Positions 35,079 to 43,662 of a DNA stretch of 64,000 nt are shown piece by piece. Source of the DNA: Bacillota bacterium (GTDB lineage: Bacteria; Bacillota; Clostridia; DSM-8532); the NCBI GenBank assembly GCA_023443745.1, contig JAEZTB010000027.1, forward strand, positions 124,001 to 188,000, written 5' to 3'. Each line of letters starts with the position of its first letter. Position 1 is the stretch's first letter. The translations under genes and the position numbers were made by a program. Under the pieces are notes generated by a model. The model was given only the letters and a program-made list of their open reading frames with translations. It did no database searches and was not told the DNA's origin.

Positions 35079-38060
35079 ATGGAAGATATTTTACCAGGCT
35101 TAAAGAATCCCCCCTCAAAATACAGGCCTATACCACTTTGGTCCTGGAACGACAAGCTGGAACCCGCACTCCTGAGACAACAGATTCGGCAAATGGCTAT
35201 GGCCGGACTGGGAGGATATTTTATGCATGCGCGAGGGGGTCTTGAAACCGGCTATCTGTCCGATGAATGGATGGCGTGCATAGAAGCATGCATGGATGAA
35301 GGAAAAAAGGTGGGTCTGGATTCTTGGGCGTATGACGAAGATGGCTTTCCAAGCGGTTTTGCCGGAGGAGCAGTAACGGAATTGGGAGATCGGTACCACG
35401 TCCGATGGCTTGAGTTTGAGGAATTGAATCTTAATACCGATATACCGCAGGATGATGCGGTACTTGGGGCCTATCGGCTTTCTGGCGAGAGAATAATTGT
35501 CGCCAGGCACAAATCGAACAAATACTACGTAGACATCCTGAATGCCGATGTAATAAAAGCCTTTCTTGGCAATACCCATGAAAAATACTACAGAGATTTC
35601 AGGGACGACTGTGGTACGGGCCTGAAGGGGTTTTTTACCGATGAGCCCCAATATGCTCGGAAACGTTTGCCCTGGTCCTATGTTCTCGAGGATTCCTTTT
35701 TCGAAAGGCATGGTTATAATCTGAGAAATGTGCTTCCAGCCCTGGTCACAGAGATTCGGGGCTTCGAAAAAATACGGTATGATTACTGGGGTACGGTTAA
35801 TGAGCTGTTTGTCGAAGCCTACGCAAAGCAGGTTTATAAATGGTGTGATGAACACAATTGTATGCTTGCAGGACATTACGTCGATGAGAACAGCCTGGCA
35901 GGGCAAATGTATTGCTGTGCAGGTATTATGCCTCTTTATGAGTTCATGCATATTCCCGGAATTGATTGGTTGGGCCGAAGGATCGGAAGCCCGGTGGTGC
36001 CTAAACAGGCAGCTTCCGTCGCATGCCAGTTGAGGAAAGAACAAGTCATGACGGAGACTTTTGCGCTTTGCGGTTGGAATGTCAGCTTTGAAGAGATGAA
36101 ATGGATTGCGGAGTGGCAGCTTGTAAACGGTGTGAACCTGATATGCCAGCACCTTGAAGGTTACTCCTTAAGAGGCATGAGAAAGAGGGATTATCCTCCG
36201 TCTCTTTTTTACCAGCAGCCATGGTGGGGGGAATATCATCATTTGAATGACTATTTCGCACGTCTGGGGATGCTGTTGTCTTCCGGAGCGGATGTGACGG
36301 AGGTCTTGGTACTTCACCCGATTAAGAGTGCCTGGATAGTCTATGATAACACTAATATTGAGAAAATCGTCAAACTGGATCATGATTTCACATGGGTTTC
36401 TGAGCTGTTGTCCGGCTGGCATATAAACTACCATTATGGGGATGAAACAATCATCCGCACTCACGGCAGAGTTGAAAAAAACCGCTTTTTCGTGGGTCAA
36501 CGCAGTTATAAAGCTGTGATTCTTCCATCGATGATAACCGTTGATGGAGGCACGCTCAATCTTCTGAAAGCCTTTTTAGATAACGGTGGCGCCATCATAA
36601 GCGCCGGTGATCTGCCTTATATGAAAGAAGGCAGAAAGGACCCTGCTGTTTCAGATTTGATGGACAGGGTCATAAAGGCAGGGAAGAATGAAAAGGCTTT
36701 CAGATGCCAGATTGAAGGCCTTGGAGTCCGGCGGCTGTATATCTGTGACGATAAGGATGAAATCAGTGATATTCATTATCAGCAAAGGAACTTGGGAGAT
36801 ACCCAGCTATTCTATATGGTGAACCAAAGTCAAACGATGGCCTACACTGCTTCAGTCGAAATTATGGGGAAGGGGAGGGCCGTAAGGTTTAATGCCGAAA
36901 CAGGAGAGGCAGAGAACATATGCTTTACTTATTATGAAGATACTACCGTTGTCAGCCTGGATTTTGAACCTATGCAGTCACACACATTACTGTTTATAGC
37001 CGGCGACACCCCAATGCCTGTTGAAAAAGACTGTAAGCAAACTGTTATAAGACACCGTGGTATTTGGAACGTCGAGGAGATGGACATGAATTCTCTTACG
37101 CTTGATTACTGCAGCTTTAGTATTGATAATGGAGAATGGCAGGGTCCCATTCCTGTCATCCGGCTGATGGACCTCCTGTTGGAAATGAAACGGAGCTGTG
37201 ACATAGCTCTGAAGTATACTTTTGAAATGGACGTTGATCCTGAGCAAATCAGGGAACTCTTTCTTGTTGTGGAGGAAGCAGAGAAATTCAATATTTGTAT
37301 GAATGGCACGCCGATAGACTATATTGCCCTGGGATGGTGGAAGGACAGTTCTTTTTTGAAGCTGGACATCAAATCCCATGTAAAGACAGGCTTGAATGAA
37401 GTGGTTTTAAAAAGGTGCTTTTATCAGAAACAGAAGGTTTATGATATCCTTTTCGGTGATTCTGTCCATGAAAGTGAGTTAAATAGGCTAAACTTTGATA
37501 CTGAACTTGAAAGCATTTATGTTGTTGGAGATTTTGGCGTCATAAGTAAAGGTTGCTATACGGAGGGCGACAAAAGGGCTTTGTGTACTGAAGGTCCCTT
37601 TGTTATTACAGAAAAACCTTCAAAAGTTGAAACAGGGGATATCACAAGGCAGGGCTTCTGTTTCTATTCGGGGTCGGTTAAGCTGTCAAGTTCAGTAGAA
37701 ATTGAAAAGCAGGGTAATTCAAGAATCATCCTTGATTTTGGTAAGCCGGATGCCGTCCTCACCAAGCTAATCATTAATGAAAAGCCTGTCAAAGCCGTCT
37801 TGTGGGCTCCCTACAGGGTGGACATAACGGATTTTGTAGTTGACGGGACAAATAAAATAATGCTGCAGCTTTATGGCAGCAACAGGAACCTTCTAGGACC
37901 TCATCATCATGTGGACGGTGAAATTTACAGGGTAGGACCCATGAGTTTTGCGGGAAAACGAAGCTGGGTCGATAATGACCGCAGAGAAGGCAGCATTTGG
38001 TCCGACAGATATTGCTTTGTGAGATTTGGCCTAACCCTTACGCTCCAGTATATCCATTAG
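35079..38060 (+). CDS. Large GH106-like glycoside hydrolase
   Basis: A 993-residue cytoplasmic enzyme without signal peptide. The N-terminal part, 'PLWSWNDKLEPALLRQQIRQ' followed by GGYFMHARGGL, 'YLSDEWMACIEACMDEGKKV' and 'SWAYDEDGFPSGFAGG', is typical of GH106 and related alpha-L-rhamnosidase-like proteins; a TIM barrel is followed by beta-sandwich domains (SIDNGEWQG onward and a C-terminal GH2-type jelly roll about 850-980). AGGGAG nine bases upstream supports the ATG at 35079. With GH130 next to it, a mannose- or rhamnose-containing oligosaccharide is a reasonable substrate. Specificity within GH106-like groups is poorly known. Confidence 0.78.
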   Translation: MEDILPGLKNPPSKYRPIPLWSWNDKLEPALLRQQIRQMAMAGLGGYFMHARGGLETGYLSDEWMACIEACMDEGKKVGLDSWAYDEDGFPSGFAGGAVTELGDRYHVRWLEFEELNLNTDIPQDDAVLGAYRLSGERIIVARHKSNKYYVDILNADVIKAFLGNTHEKYYRDFRDDCGTGLKGFFTDEPQYARKRLPWSYVLEDSFFERHGYNLRNVLPALVTEIRGFEKIRYDYWGTVNELFVEAYAKQVYKWCDEHNCMLAGHYVDENSLAGQMYCCAGIMPLYEFMHIPGIDWLGRRIGSPVVPKQAASVACQLRKEQVMTETFALCGWNVSFEEMKWIAEWQLVNGVNLICQHLEGYSLRGMRKRDYPPSLFYQQPWWGEYHHLNDYFARLGMLLSSGADVTEVLVLHPIKSAWIVYDNTNIEKIVKLDHDFTWVSELLSGWHINYHYGDETIIRTHGRVEKNRFFVGQRSYKAVILPSMITVDGGTLNLLKAFLDNGGAIISAGDLPYMKEGRKDPAVSDLMDRVIKAGKNEKAFRCQIEGLGVRRLYICDDKDEISDIHYQQRNLGDTQLFYMVNQSQTMAYTASVEIMGKGRAVRFNAETGEAENICFTYYEDTTVVSLDFEPMQSHTLLFIAGDTPMPVEKDCKQTVIRHRGIWNVEEMDMNSLTLDYCSFSIDNGEWQGPIPVIRLMDLLLEMKRSCDIALKYTFEMDVDPEQIRELFLVVEEAEKFNICMNGTPIDYIALGWWKDSSFLKLDIKSHVKTGLNEVVLKRCFYQKQKVYDILFGDSVHESELNRLNFDTELESIYVVGDFGVISKGCYTEGDKRALCTEGPFVITEKPSKVETGDITRQGFCFYSGSVKLSSSVEIEKQGNSRIILDFGKPDAVLTKLIINEKPVKAVLWAPYRVDITDFVVDGTNKIMLQLYGSNRNLLGPHHHVDGEIYRVGPMSFAGKRSWVDNDRREGSIWSDRYCFVRFGLTLTLQYIH

Positions 38061-38062
38061 AA

Positions 38063-38092
38063 AAGAGCCCGAAGGCTCTTAAGTGCTTTTTA
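38063..38092. terminator. Intrinsic terminator after the GH106-like gene
   Basis: AAGAGCC-CGAA-GGCTCTT tetraloop hairpin (38063-38080) two bases after the stop codon, followed by a T-run at 38087-38091. Confidence 0.8.
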
Positions 38093-38097
38093 CGTCT

Positions 38098-38469
38098 TCA
38101 GAGGATTCCCCGCAATAAAAACAAAGCAATCAACGGTCTCAAAAAGCTGCTTCTTCTGCGTCTTCGTCTTCGAATGGGGGGAGGATCAGGAGGATCAGAT
38201 ACATTTAATGTATCGTTCACTTCCCGGACTCTTCTCCGCATTTCTTGGTTGTCAAATTCTCTAAATTCTCTAAGTCCTTCCATTTCCTTGAGGCATTCAT
38301 GTCTCTCTGCATGAGAAACCCCATGACATTCACTTCTTATATCTTCCAACAGTTCCTTATCAGTTCTTTTGCAAAAGCCAGCCATACGCCTGTTAAAATC
38401 AGCCCTTTCTCTTTCGTCTGAAACAAGTCTCCGCATTGTTCCACAAAAACTACAGTCTCGTTCGCTCAT
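38098..38469 (-). CDS. Orphan small protein, Cys-rich with polyarginine and hydrophobic tail
   Basis: A 123-residue protein I do not recognise. It opens with MSERDCSFCG, a CxxC, with three further cysteines and two histidines in the next 50 residues (GFCKRTDK, SECHGVSHAERHEC), then a very charged helical part, PPDPPP, a run of seven or eight arginines and a hydrophobic end (FLRPLIALFLLRGIL). GGAGGTG six bases before the ATG at 38469 is one of the best ribosome sites in the window, so it is expressed as protein. The layout suggests a zinc-binding head and a membrane- or nucleic-acid-binding tail; this is inference. Confidence 0.65.
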   Translation of the reverse strand: MSERDCSFCGTMRRLVSDERERADFNRRMAGFCKRTDKELLEDIRSECHGVSHAERHECLKEMEGLREFREFDNQEMRRRVREVNDTLNVSDPPDPPPIRRRRRRRSSFLRPLIALFLLRGIL

Positions 38470-38638
38470 CGATTTCACCTCCAGGTTGTCCCTACCTGTT
38501 GTAAATTATGATTTTCCATCCACATTTGTTACAGAAATCTTTGACACCTGGTAGTTTTTTGTCTTCATAAATTCCAGAACTATCGTAACCGGTTTGTCCC
38601 AATTTTCATATGATAAACAAAGAACATATTTTATGTAA

Positions 38639-39106
38639 GTGATCAATGTGGAAGTTGATTTTGAACAAATTATTTTAAATATAAGAAGAGGAACTTACAA
38701 TCGTATCGGTACAGGGTCAGGAAGAACAGTATTTGATTTAGGAAATGGATTCGTGATCAAAGTTGCTAGAAATAGAAGGGGCATTGCTCAAAATAAAGCG
38801 GAATATCACATTTCATCCGCTATTGACTCCTGTTTATTTGCTAAAATTCAACATGTCTCAGAAGATTACAGGTTTCTGATCATGGTGAAGGCAGAAAAAA
38901 TTAAAAACATATCATACGTTTGGAATTATTTTAATGTAAAAAATAATAGGCAGCTGTATCAATTAGCAGAATTAAAGGATATTGCTGCTAAGCATCATTT
39001 AATATTAGGTGATTTTGGCATACCCATTAATTGGGGTAAAATCGACGATAAACCTGTTATTATTGATTATGGTTTTACTCATCAAGTCAAACAAAGATTT
39101 TATTAG
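38639..39106 (+). CDS. Minimal protein-kinase-like protein
   Basis: About 155 residues with the marks of a very short protein-kinase fold: Gly-rich loop GTGSGRTVF, VIKVA with the ATP-site Lys, NKAEYHI for the helix-C Glu, a catalytic-loop-like 'HLILGDFGIPIN' and IIDYG in place of DFG. Small kinase-like proteins of this kind occur in phage and mobile regions. The annotated start is a GTG without a clear ribosome site, so the true start is uncertain and decay at the 5' end is possible. It converges with the Fic gene. Confidence 0.55.
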   Translation: MINVEVDFEQIILNIRRGTYNRIGTGSGRTVFDLGNGFVIKVARNRRGIAQNKAEYHISSAIDSCLFAKIQHVSEDYRFLIMVKAEKIKNISYVWNYFNVKNNRQLYQLAELKDIAAKHHLILGDFGIPINWGKIDDKPVIIDYGFTHQVKQRFY

Positions 39107-39130
39107 CCTGTGGTTTCCGGTTTATCCGGT

Positions 39131-39922
39131 TCACTTTGTAAAATCCGACAAACCCTTACGTTCCTGTTTTATTCCCTCGGCAAGATTTAAGGCCTTTTCC
39201 CATGTTTTTTCCGTTTCATACTTTAGAAACTCATACAGGGGATTTAATTCTTCGGCTTCATCATACTTTTGCAGACACTCGTAGTACACATGCTTATCTT
39301 CATCATACACGATAAGAGGCGGATGATAATGTGTCATGAGATAGTAATTCATAAGCGTTCTACCGACACGTCCGTTACCGTCTGCGAAGGGATGAATACA
39401 CTCAAACCTCGCGTGAAGGTAGGCTGCGGCTTTCAAAATATCCTTGCCCTCATAGGTATTTACTTCGGCGATCAGTTCTGTCATGTCGTTTTCTACATTT
39501 TCCGTAGAGGAACCAACCTCATGAACCCCTGTTACATAATCATGCTTTTTAAACTCACCCGGTCGTTCCTCATTCTCTATATATCTGCGCTCATCATATG
39601 TCCCACTGGAAAGTATCTTATGAATTTCCTTAACCAACTCGATACTGAGAGGCACCTTCTTCACAATTTTTTCTTTTAAGACCTCATAGCACAGCTTTTG
39701 ATTTTGCTGCTCAAAAAGGGCACGGGGACTTCCTGTGTAACTCACAACTCTACTGTTTTCAAAGATTTCTCTTGTGTCATGGTAGGTGATTTCCTCGTTT
39801 TCAATCTTACCAGAATGGAATGCAAAAAGAATGCGGAAGTTGTCAAGGTATTTGTCGAGATCAGCATCGGACTTAATGATATAAGATTGCCACAACCCGA
39901 CCACCCGGCTATATTGCTCCAT
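39131..39922 (-). CDS. Fic-domain AMPylase-like protein with built-in inhibitory helix
   Basis: A 263-residue Fic protein. The active-site motif HPFADGNGR is at 177-185 with the catalytic His177, and the N-terminal SGKIEN (37-42) matches the (S/T)xxxE(G/N) inhibitory helix of class II Fic proteins, whose Glu blocks ATP gamma-phosphate binding. Such proteins transfer AMP to, or remove it from, protein side chains. A GGGAGG site is correctly placed before the ATG. No separate antitoxin gene is adjacent, as expected when the inhibitory helix is internal. The target is unknown. Confidence 0.92.
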   Translation of the reverse strand: MEQYSRVVGLWQSYIIKSDADLDKYLDNFRILFAFHSGKIENEEITYHDTREIFENSRVVSYTGSPRALFEQQNQKLCYEVLKEKIVKKVPLSIELVKEIHKILSSGTYDERRYIENEERPGEFKKHDYVTGVHEVGSSTENVENDMTELIAEVNTYEGKDILKAAAYLHARFECIHPFADGNGRVGRTLMNYYLMTHYHPPLIVYDEDKHVYYECLQKYDEAEELNPLYEFLKYETEKTWEKALNLAEGIKQERKGLSDFTK

Positions 39923-40077
39923 GTGTATTCCTCCCAGTTTTACAGTATGTTACATTAATACGAAGTATCAATAACAGGTAAGGTTATTATACCACAGCTG
40001 AAAGAAACTCAGGTAGAAACTTAAGGTCTGCAGCTTATGAAGCCAATATGTAGCCAGCGGTCTATCGGTTGAAATAT

Positions 40078-40998
40078 CTAGTACACAACGGACATGATGA
40101 TTCCCTGCTCATAGTCCCCAAAATGCTCGCCGAACAAATTGAATCCACCAATATATTTGGCAGTGGGTTTATTGCCGATACGAACGATGATGGTTTGTCC
40201 GTAGGTAAGCTTGAGGTGCTCCATCCGGATGTCCGACACGATTTGCCCATTAATCAGACTGTGTTCTTCGGCCACCTCGAGTGTTGTCAGAAGGCCATAT
40301 TGTGTGCTTCCGTTATCCCACCAGACGGGGTTTAGCCGCCCGCGCCTGCTGCCAAAGTCTCCGGGACATCTCCAGGTGGCACACTCAATACCGTTAATCC
40401 AGATGGTGATATCCGATTTCCAGTCCTCCTGAAAGTTGGGAGCCTCGGAACAGGCTTCAAAGGACAGCATCAGCCTCTTTGGCTGTTGATCCTTTTTTAA
40501 CGGATAGGGGAATTTGTACTCTACAAATCCGCTTGAGCTCCACAACAACTGCGCATTTATCCTTTGAGGCAGATAAAAATCGGAGGGCTTATCCTCGGAG
40601 CCTATAGGGCCTGTGCTGCCGGCAATTCCGCAGGTCGGAGCGATTTCGCAGTTGGTGAAAGCCCCTATAGGCATTGAGATGCTTTCTACCTGATTGATAT
40701 TTCGCTGTTCGCCTACCAGACGGATATTGAGAAAGTCGTTTTTGCGGCTGCAAAGCTTCATGGATCCGCGTGCCCCGGGCTGCAGCTCGGTGTTTATCAG
40801 CCCGGCTGCCTCCAGACTTCGGATGTGTACGGCCGTACTGGAAGCGGGGATATTGAGTTTATCGGCTATCTCCCCGACATTATAGCTGTTGTAATAGAGC
40901 AGTTTTAGGATCTGGATCCGAGTTGGGGAGGAAAGTGCCTTGCCCACATTGCAGAGCAATTCTTCGTTTTCTGCGCTCAGGTCAAGTATCTTTGGCAT
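40078..40998 (-). CDS. ArsR-type regulator with long beta-rich C-terminal domain
   Basis: A 306-residue regulator. Residues 1-90 form an ArsR/winged-helix domain ('NVGKALSSPTRIQILKLLYY', GEIADKLNIPASSTAVHIRSLEAAGLI); the remaining 215 residues are beta-rich, with WWDNGSTQYG and aromatic patches that could bind a carbohydrate. This build accompanies sugar operons in Paenibacillus and Clostridia. It is divergent from the GH43/GH2 operon at 41309 and most likely controls it. No metal-binding cysteine pair of classical ArsR proteins is seen in the helix. GAGGTG precedes the ATG. Confidence 0.82.
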   Translation of the reverse strand: MPKILDLSAENEELLCNVGKALSSPTRIQILKLLYYNSYNVGEIADKLNIPASSTAVHIRSLEAAGLINTELQPGARGSMKLCSRKNDFLNIRLVGEQRNINQVESISMPIGAFTNCEIAPTCGIAGSTGPIGSEDKPSDFYLPQRINAQLLWSSSGFVEYKFPYPLKKDQQPKRLMLSFEACSEAPNFQEDWKSDITIWINGIECATWRCPGDFGSRRGRLNPVWWDNGSTQYGLLTTLEVAEEHSLINGQIVSDIRMEHLKLTYGQTIIVRIGNKPTAKYIGGFNLFGEHFGDYEQGIIMSVVY

Positions 40999-41308
40999 AT
41001 CGTAAACACCTCGTCTGTAATAAAAAGTAAATTTATTGCTCTGATAATAACATAAAAGCTGATGATTGTCTAGATGATTAGAATACGATTTATGTTTTTA
41101 AATGCTTATCGAAGCCATTAATAACAACAATTTTGTTTTTAATTTGGTAATACTGCTGAAACTATTGGGTTTTATATTAACTATATTGACATAAAAAAAT
41201 GAAAATGATAGGATGATAATTGTAAAACAAACAAAATATATAGAACAAAAAACATGTTATAATCCGGATTAAACAATGAATGAAAATGAATTAAGGAGGA
41301 AATGAAAG
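40999..41308. other. Divergent control region, ArsR-type regulator/sugar operon
   Basis: A 310-base AT-rich stretch with no supported gene. It holds the promoter at 41186-41214 and, leftward, the unassigned promoter of the regulator. Confidence 0.45.
41186..41214 (+). promoter_or_regulatory. Predicted sigma-A promoter of the GH43/GH2 operon
   Basis: TTGACA (41186-41191) and TAGGAT (41209-41214) with a 17-base, A-rich spacer, 95 bases upstream of the binding-protein gene. Confidence 0.65.
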
Positions 41309-42700
41309 ATGAGCAAAAAACTATTGGCCATTGCCCTTTCTGCAACTCTGGCACTTAGCGTGTTGGCGGGCTGCGGTGGGTCTACCGGTGGTCCAGCACC
41401 TACACCTGCATCTCCTACTCCATCAGCAAGCGGAGGATCCACTCCGGCTCCGACTACCAACGGTGAAAAGAGCAAGATCACCTTTATGGGATGGGGTTCC
41501 CCGACCGAGGTAGAAACCTTCAATGCCTTGCTGGCAAAGTTTGAAGCCAAGTATACCAATGTCGACGTCGAGTATAACAATGTCCCCGCATCTGAATTCA
41601 ATACAAAGCTGCAGGCATTGATTGCATCGAGTCAGCAGCCCGATGTTTTCTACCTGACCCCCGAGAATGTCATGACATATGCCGATACCGGCAATGTTTA
41701 CGACATGACCCAGTATGTTGCCAACAACGAGATATTTAAAGAGTCCAACGTTTGGAAGAAAGCCATCGATATGTATCGCTATAACGGGACTATTCCCGGA
41801 GAGGGTAGCATTTACGGCCTGCCCAAGGACATCGGCCCGTTTGCGCTGGCATACAACAAGGATCTATTCAAGGCTGCCGGCGTACCGATTCCTGATTCCG
41901 ATAAGCCTTGGACCTGGGATGAGTTCCTTACCAATGCCAAAATGCTGACATCGGGTGAGGGCCCCAACAAGATCTACGGCAGTGCACCCTATTCGCTGGA
42001 ATCTGCAGTTTGGTCCAATGGAGCGGACTGGCTGGATGAGAGCAAGACCAAGGTTACTGTTGACGATCCCAAGTTTATTGAGGCCATGCAGTGGGTAGCC
42101 GACCTGGCTCTGGTCCACGGAGTTGTCCCATCCAACGAGGATGAAGGCTCCATGGGAAGCTTCCAGCGCTGGATGGAAGGTCGTATCGGTATGATGGGTA
42201 TCGGGCCTTGGAGTCAAGCTCAGTTCTGGAACGAGTGTAAGTTCGAGTGGGATCTTATGCCATGGCCTGTAAGCCCCTCTACCGGCAAGAATGCGATTTG
42301 GTATGGCGGTATCGGCTTCGGTGTTTCACCCAAGAGCAAGACCATCGATGCAGCTTGCAATCTGGCGGCATTCCTGGCCTTCGACGAGGATGCCCAGAGA
42401 ACCAACTATCAGATGGGTCAGGCCATTCCTAATCTGATCGACATGACCAAGAATGAGTACCTCAAGATGGATAAGCTCCCTGCAAACAAGCAGGAATTTG
42501 TAGACATTGTGGAAACCTACGGCCGTCGGGCTACCCAGACCTATACATATGACAGCGAGTGGTTTGGCGAGTTCAACTCCGGCGCGCCTGCGGTCTGGCT
42601 GGGCGAGACAACCGCCAAGGACTTCTGTACTTCAATCAAGTCACAGCTCCAGTCGATGCTGGATAAGGGCATTGAGAAGAAGAATGCAGCCAAAAAGTAA
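41309..42700 (+). CDS. Sugar-binding lipoprotein of second ABC importer
   Basis: A 463-residue SBP_bac_1-type lipoprotein: signal peptide with lipobox VLAGC, a Pro/Ser/Thr-rich linker, then the binding domain beginning KITFMGWGSPTEVETF. The segment 'YGLPKDIGPFALAYNKDLF' is typical of MalE-like binders of oligosaccharides. AAGGAGG precedes the ATG. First gene of an operon with two permeases, a GH43 and a GH2 enzyme, so its ligand is probably a plant-wall-type oligosaccharide. Confidence 0.92.
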   Translation: MSKKLLAIALSATLALSVLAGCGGSTGGPAPTPASPTPSASGGSTPAPTTNGEKSKITFMGWGSPTEVETFNALLAKFEAKYTNVDVEYNNVPASEFNTKLQALIASSQQPDVFYLTPENVMTYADTGNVYDMTQYVANNEIFKESNVWKKAIDMYRYNGTIPGEGSIYGLPKDIGPFALAYNKDLFKAAGVPIPDSDKPWTWDEFLTNAKMLTSGEGPNKIYGSAPYSLESAVWSNGADWLDESKTKVTVDDPKFIEAMQWVADLALVHGVVPSNEDEGSMGSFQRWMEGRIGMMGIGPWSQAQFWNECKFEWDLMPWPVSPSTGKNAIWYGGIGFGVSPKSKTIDAACNLAAFLAFDEDAQRTNYQMGQAIPNLIDMTKNEYLKMDKLPANKQEFVDIVETYGRRATQTYTYDSEWFGEFNSGAPAVWLGETTAKDFCTSIKSQLQSMLDKGIEKKNAAKK

Positions 42701-42711
42701 TTAATGCAGCG

Positions 42712-42747
42712 CACTTACCGCCGGGCAGCAGTGTTCGGCGGTAAGTG
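42712..42747 (+). other. Intercistronic hairpin in the importer operon
   Basis: Perfect 11-bp stem (42712-42722 with 42737-42747) without T-run, between the lipoprotein and permease genes. It probably protects the upstream mRNA and raises binding-protein level. Confidence 0.6.
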
Positions 42748-42765
42748 ATTGGTGGAGGACAAACA

Positions 42766-43662
42766 ATGGCAAATAAAAACAGGATGAAACGCTTGGAGCA
42801 CCGTTGGGGATTGATGTTCATTGCCCCGAGTATGGTGCAATTCCTGGTGTTTTCGCTTATACCGGTGGCTTTTTGCATCTACGCCGGTTTTACCAACTGG
42901 AATGTTCTGGTTGACAAACATAGCTGGATCGGGTTCCAGAATTTTGTGGAAATCTTTAAGGATGCTAAGTTTTGGAAGGCGGTAGGCAACACCTTTTATA
43001 TGCTGCTGCCGATACCCATATACCTTGTGCTGGCACTGCTCTTTGCAGCAGCATGCAACCGCAATGTGCCCGGAAACAAGGTTTTTCGCGTTATCTACTA
43101 TCTGCCTTACATCTCCTCCATTGTCGCACTGGCCGTTATGTGGAAGTGGTTGTTTAACTACGAGTTTGGGCTTGTTAACATCTTTCTTCAGACCTTCGGC
43201 ATCAAGGGACCCAATTGGCTGGGTAACCCAGTGTGGATCAAACGAACCGTTGTTATTATGATTGCGTGGAAGATGATCGGAATTACCTCGATCTACTATC
43301 TGGCTGCGCTTAAGAATATTCCCCGCAGCTATTATGAGGCTGCGACCATTGATGGCGCAAGTAAGACACAGTCCTTTTTCAAAATCACTGTTCCCATGAT
43401 TACGCCTATCACCTTTTATCTGATGGTTGTGGGCATCATCGGCTCGCTGCAGACCTTTATTGAGGTGCAGCTCTTTACAACGGATGGTGGACGCAACTAT
43501 AGCGCTGCCACGATGGTCTACTACGTCTGGCAAAAGGCGTTTAAGTACAATGAGATGGGATATGCCAGTGCAGCGGCTGTTTTATTCGGCCTGTTGATTA
43601 TGGTCATCACGCTGTTGCAGTTCAAGCTGTCCAAAAAATGGGTATACGAGGGGGAATCATAA
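42766..43662 (+). CDS. MalF-type sugar ABC transporter permease
   Basis: A 298-residue permease with six membrane segments and EAA loop 'EAATIDGASKTQSFFKITVP'. A GTG at 42745 opens the frame, but GGTGGAGG seven bases upstream supports the ATG at 42766. Its stop codon overlaps the next start by one base (TAATG). Confidence 0.92.
   Translation: MANKNRMKRLEHRWGLMFIAPSMVQFLVFSLIPVAFCIYAGFTNWNVLVDKHSWIGFQNFVEIFKDAKFWKAVGNTFYMLLPIPIYLVLALLFAAACNRNVPGNKVFRVIYYLPYISSIVALAVMWKWLFNYEFGLVNIFLQTFGIKGPNWLGNPVWIKRTVVIMIAWKMIGITSIYYLAALKNIPRSYYEAATIDGASKTQSFFKITVPMITPITFYLMVVGIIGSLQTFIEVQLFTTDGGRNYSAATMVYYVWQKAFKYNEMGYASAAAVLFGLLIMVITLLQFKLSKKWVYEGES

Noticed and set aside
35115..36152. 345-codon frame antisense to the GH106-like gene
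   Set aside because: Lies wholly inside a conserved glycosidase on the other strand and has no family features; a frame shadow.
38098..39922. Prophage or integrated element around the orphan, kinase-like and Fic genes
   Set aside because: No integrase, phage structural gene or flanking repeat was found; called only an accessory patch.
42715..43533. 272-codon frame antisense to the MalF-type permease
   Set aside because: Shadow of a clear membrane protein gene; His/Asn-rich composition typical of antisense frames.
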